Part shown: piece by piece, positions 6,031 to 6,106 of the stretch
Layout of the letters: the number at the start of each line of letters is the position of its first letter
How positions within the stretch are numbered: the stretch's first letter is position 1
Assembly: GCA_030044485.1 (NCBI GenBank)
Contig: JASHVQ010000067.1
Coordinates: forward strand, 1-6,106
Source of the DNA: Methylovirgula sp.
GTDB taxonomy: Bacteria > Pseudomonadota > Alphaproteobacteria > Rhizobiales > Beijerinckiaceae
DNA length: 6,106 nt
Direction: 5' to 3'
The notes under the pieces: model-generated
The model's database searches: none
Told to the model about the DNA's origin: nothing
Seen by the model: only the letters and a program-made list of their open reading frames with translations
Made by a program: the position numbers and the translations under genes

Positions 6031-6106
6031 TGGTGCCCTGGAGAGGACTCGAACCTCCACGGCTTTCACCACTGGTACCTGAAACCAGCGCGTCTACCAA
6101 TTCCGC
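6031..6106 (-). tRNA. tRNA-Leu (anticodon CAG), 5' end cut by the window edge
   Basis: Read on the minus strand, the sequence starts at GCGGAATTGGTAGACGCGC (D-arm region). It continues with anticodon stem CTGGT/ACCAG (6084-6088 and 6072-6076) and loop TTCAGGT, which gives anticodon CAG at 6081-6079, decoding CUG. A long class II variable arm follows, as expected for leucine. The T-arm is GGAGG-TTCGAGT-CCTCT (6058-6042), then the acceptor strand CCAGGGC (6041-6035), A73 and an encoded CCA (6033-6031). The matching 5' acceptor strand (expected GCCCTGG plus two bases) is outside the window, so about 9 nt are missing. A short T5 tract follows within 20 nt of the 3' end (complement of 6016-6020), without a clear hairpin. 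Confidence 0.95.

Noticed and set aside
5401..6072. 223-aa minus-strand open frame across the small gene and into tRNA-Leu
   Set aside because: Its N-terminus is the translated tRNA and its body is antisense to the small gene, which has a strong ribosome-binding site and recognisable conserved residues.
1..6106. CRISPR array, IS element or integrase
   Set aside because: There are no regularly spaced repeats, no terminal inverted repeats with a transposase, and no integrase-like protein in any frame.

Overview
The window looks like GC-rich alphaproteobacterial chromosome, most likely Hyphomicrobiales (Rhizobiales). This is inferred from strong G/C preference at third codon positions, the rsmI-yraN pair followed by an NrtR-like 'NAD regulator', a lipoprotein of the LpoA / penicillin-binding-protein-activator type next to hemW, and a site resembling the alphaproteobacterial general-stress sigma factor (EcfG) consensus. 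I did not assign a genus.

Layout. On the minus strand, positions 1773 down to 1 hold three co-directional genes: rsmI (16S rRNA 2'-O-methyltransferase), yraN (UPF0102, PD-(D/E)XK fold) overlapping the rsmI end, and the N-terminal part of a Nudix-like NAD regulator that runs off the left edge. A short AT-richer divergent region (about 1774-2019) with an 8-bp inverted repeat separates rsmI from a plus-strand lipoprotein gene with a periplasmic-binding-protein (Peripla_BP_6) domain. That gene converges on hemW (minus strand, radical-SAM heme chaperone), and the two stop codons are drawn from the same TTAA. Divergent from hemW is a plus-strand FkbM-family methyltransferase. A 206-bp gap follows, containing an EcfG-type promoter candidate and a leader hairpin, then a 119-aa gene resembling the DUF6582 family. 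The right edge cuts the 5' end of a minus-strand tRNA-Leu(CAG).

Working together. The left and centre are housekeeping: ribosome modification, NAD control, cell-envelope assembly and heme delivery. The block between hemW and tRNA-Leu (fkbM plus the small DUF6582-like gene) looks accessory. The small gene may belong to the general stress regulon. I found no CRISPR array, IS element, transposase, integrase or complete novel multi-gene system. The most interesting items are the stress-promoter candidate upstream of the small conserved gene, the degenerate Nudix box of the left-edge gene, the unannounced TTG start that turns the Peripla_BP_6 protein into a textbook lipoprotein, and the symmetric operator-like site between rsmI and that gene.
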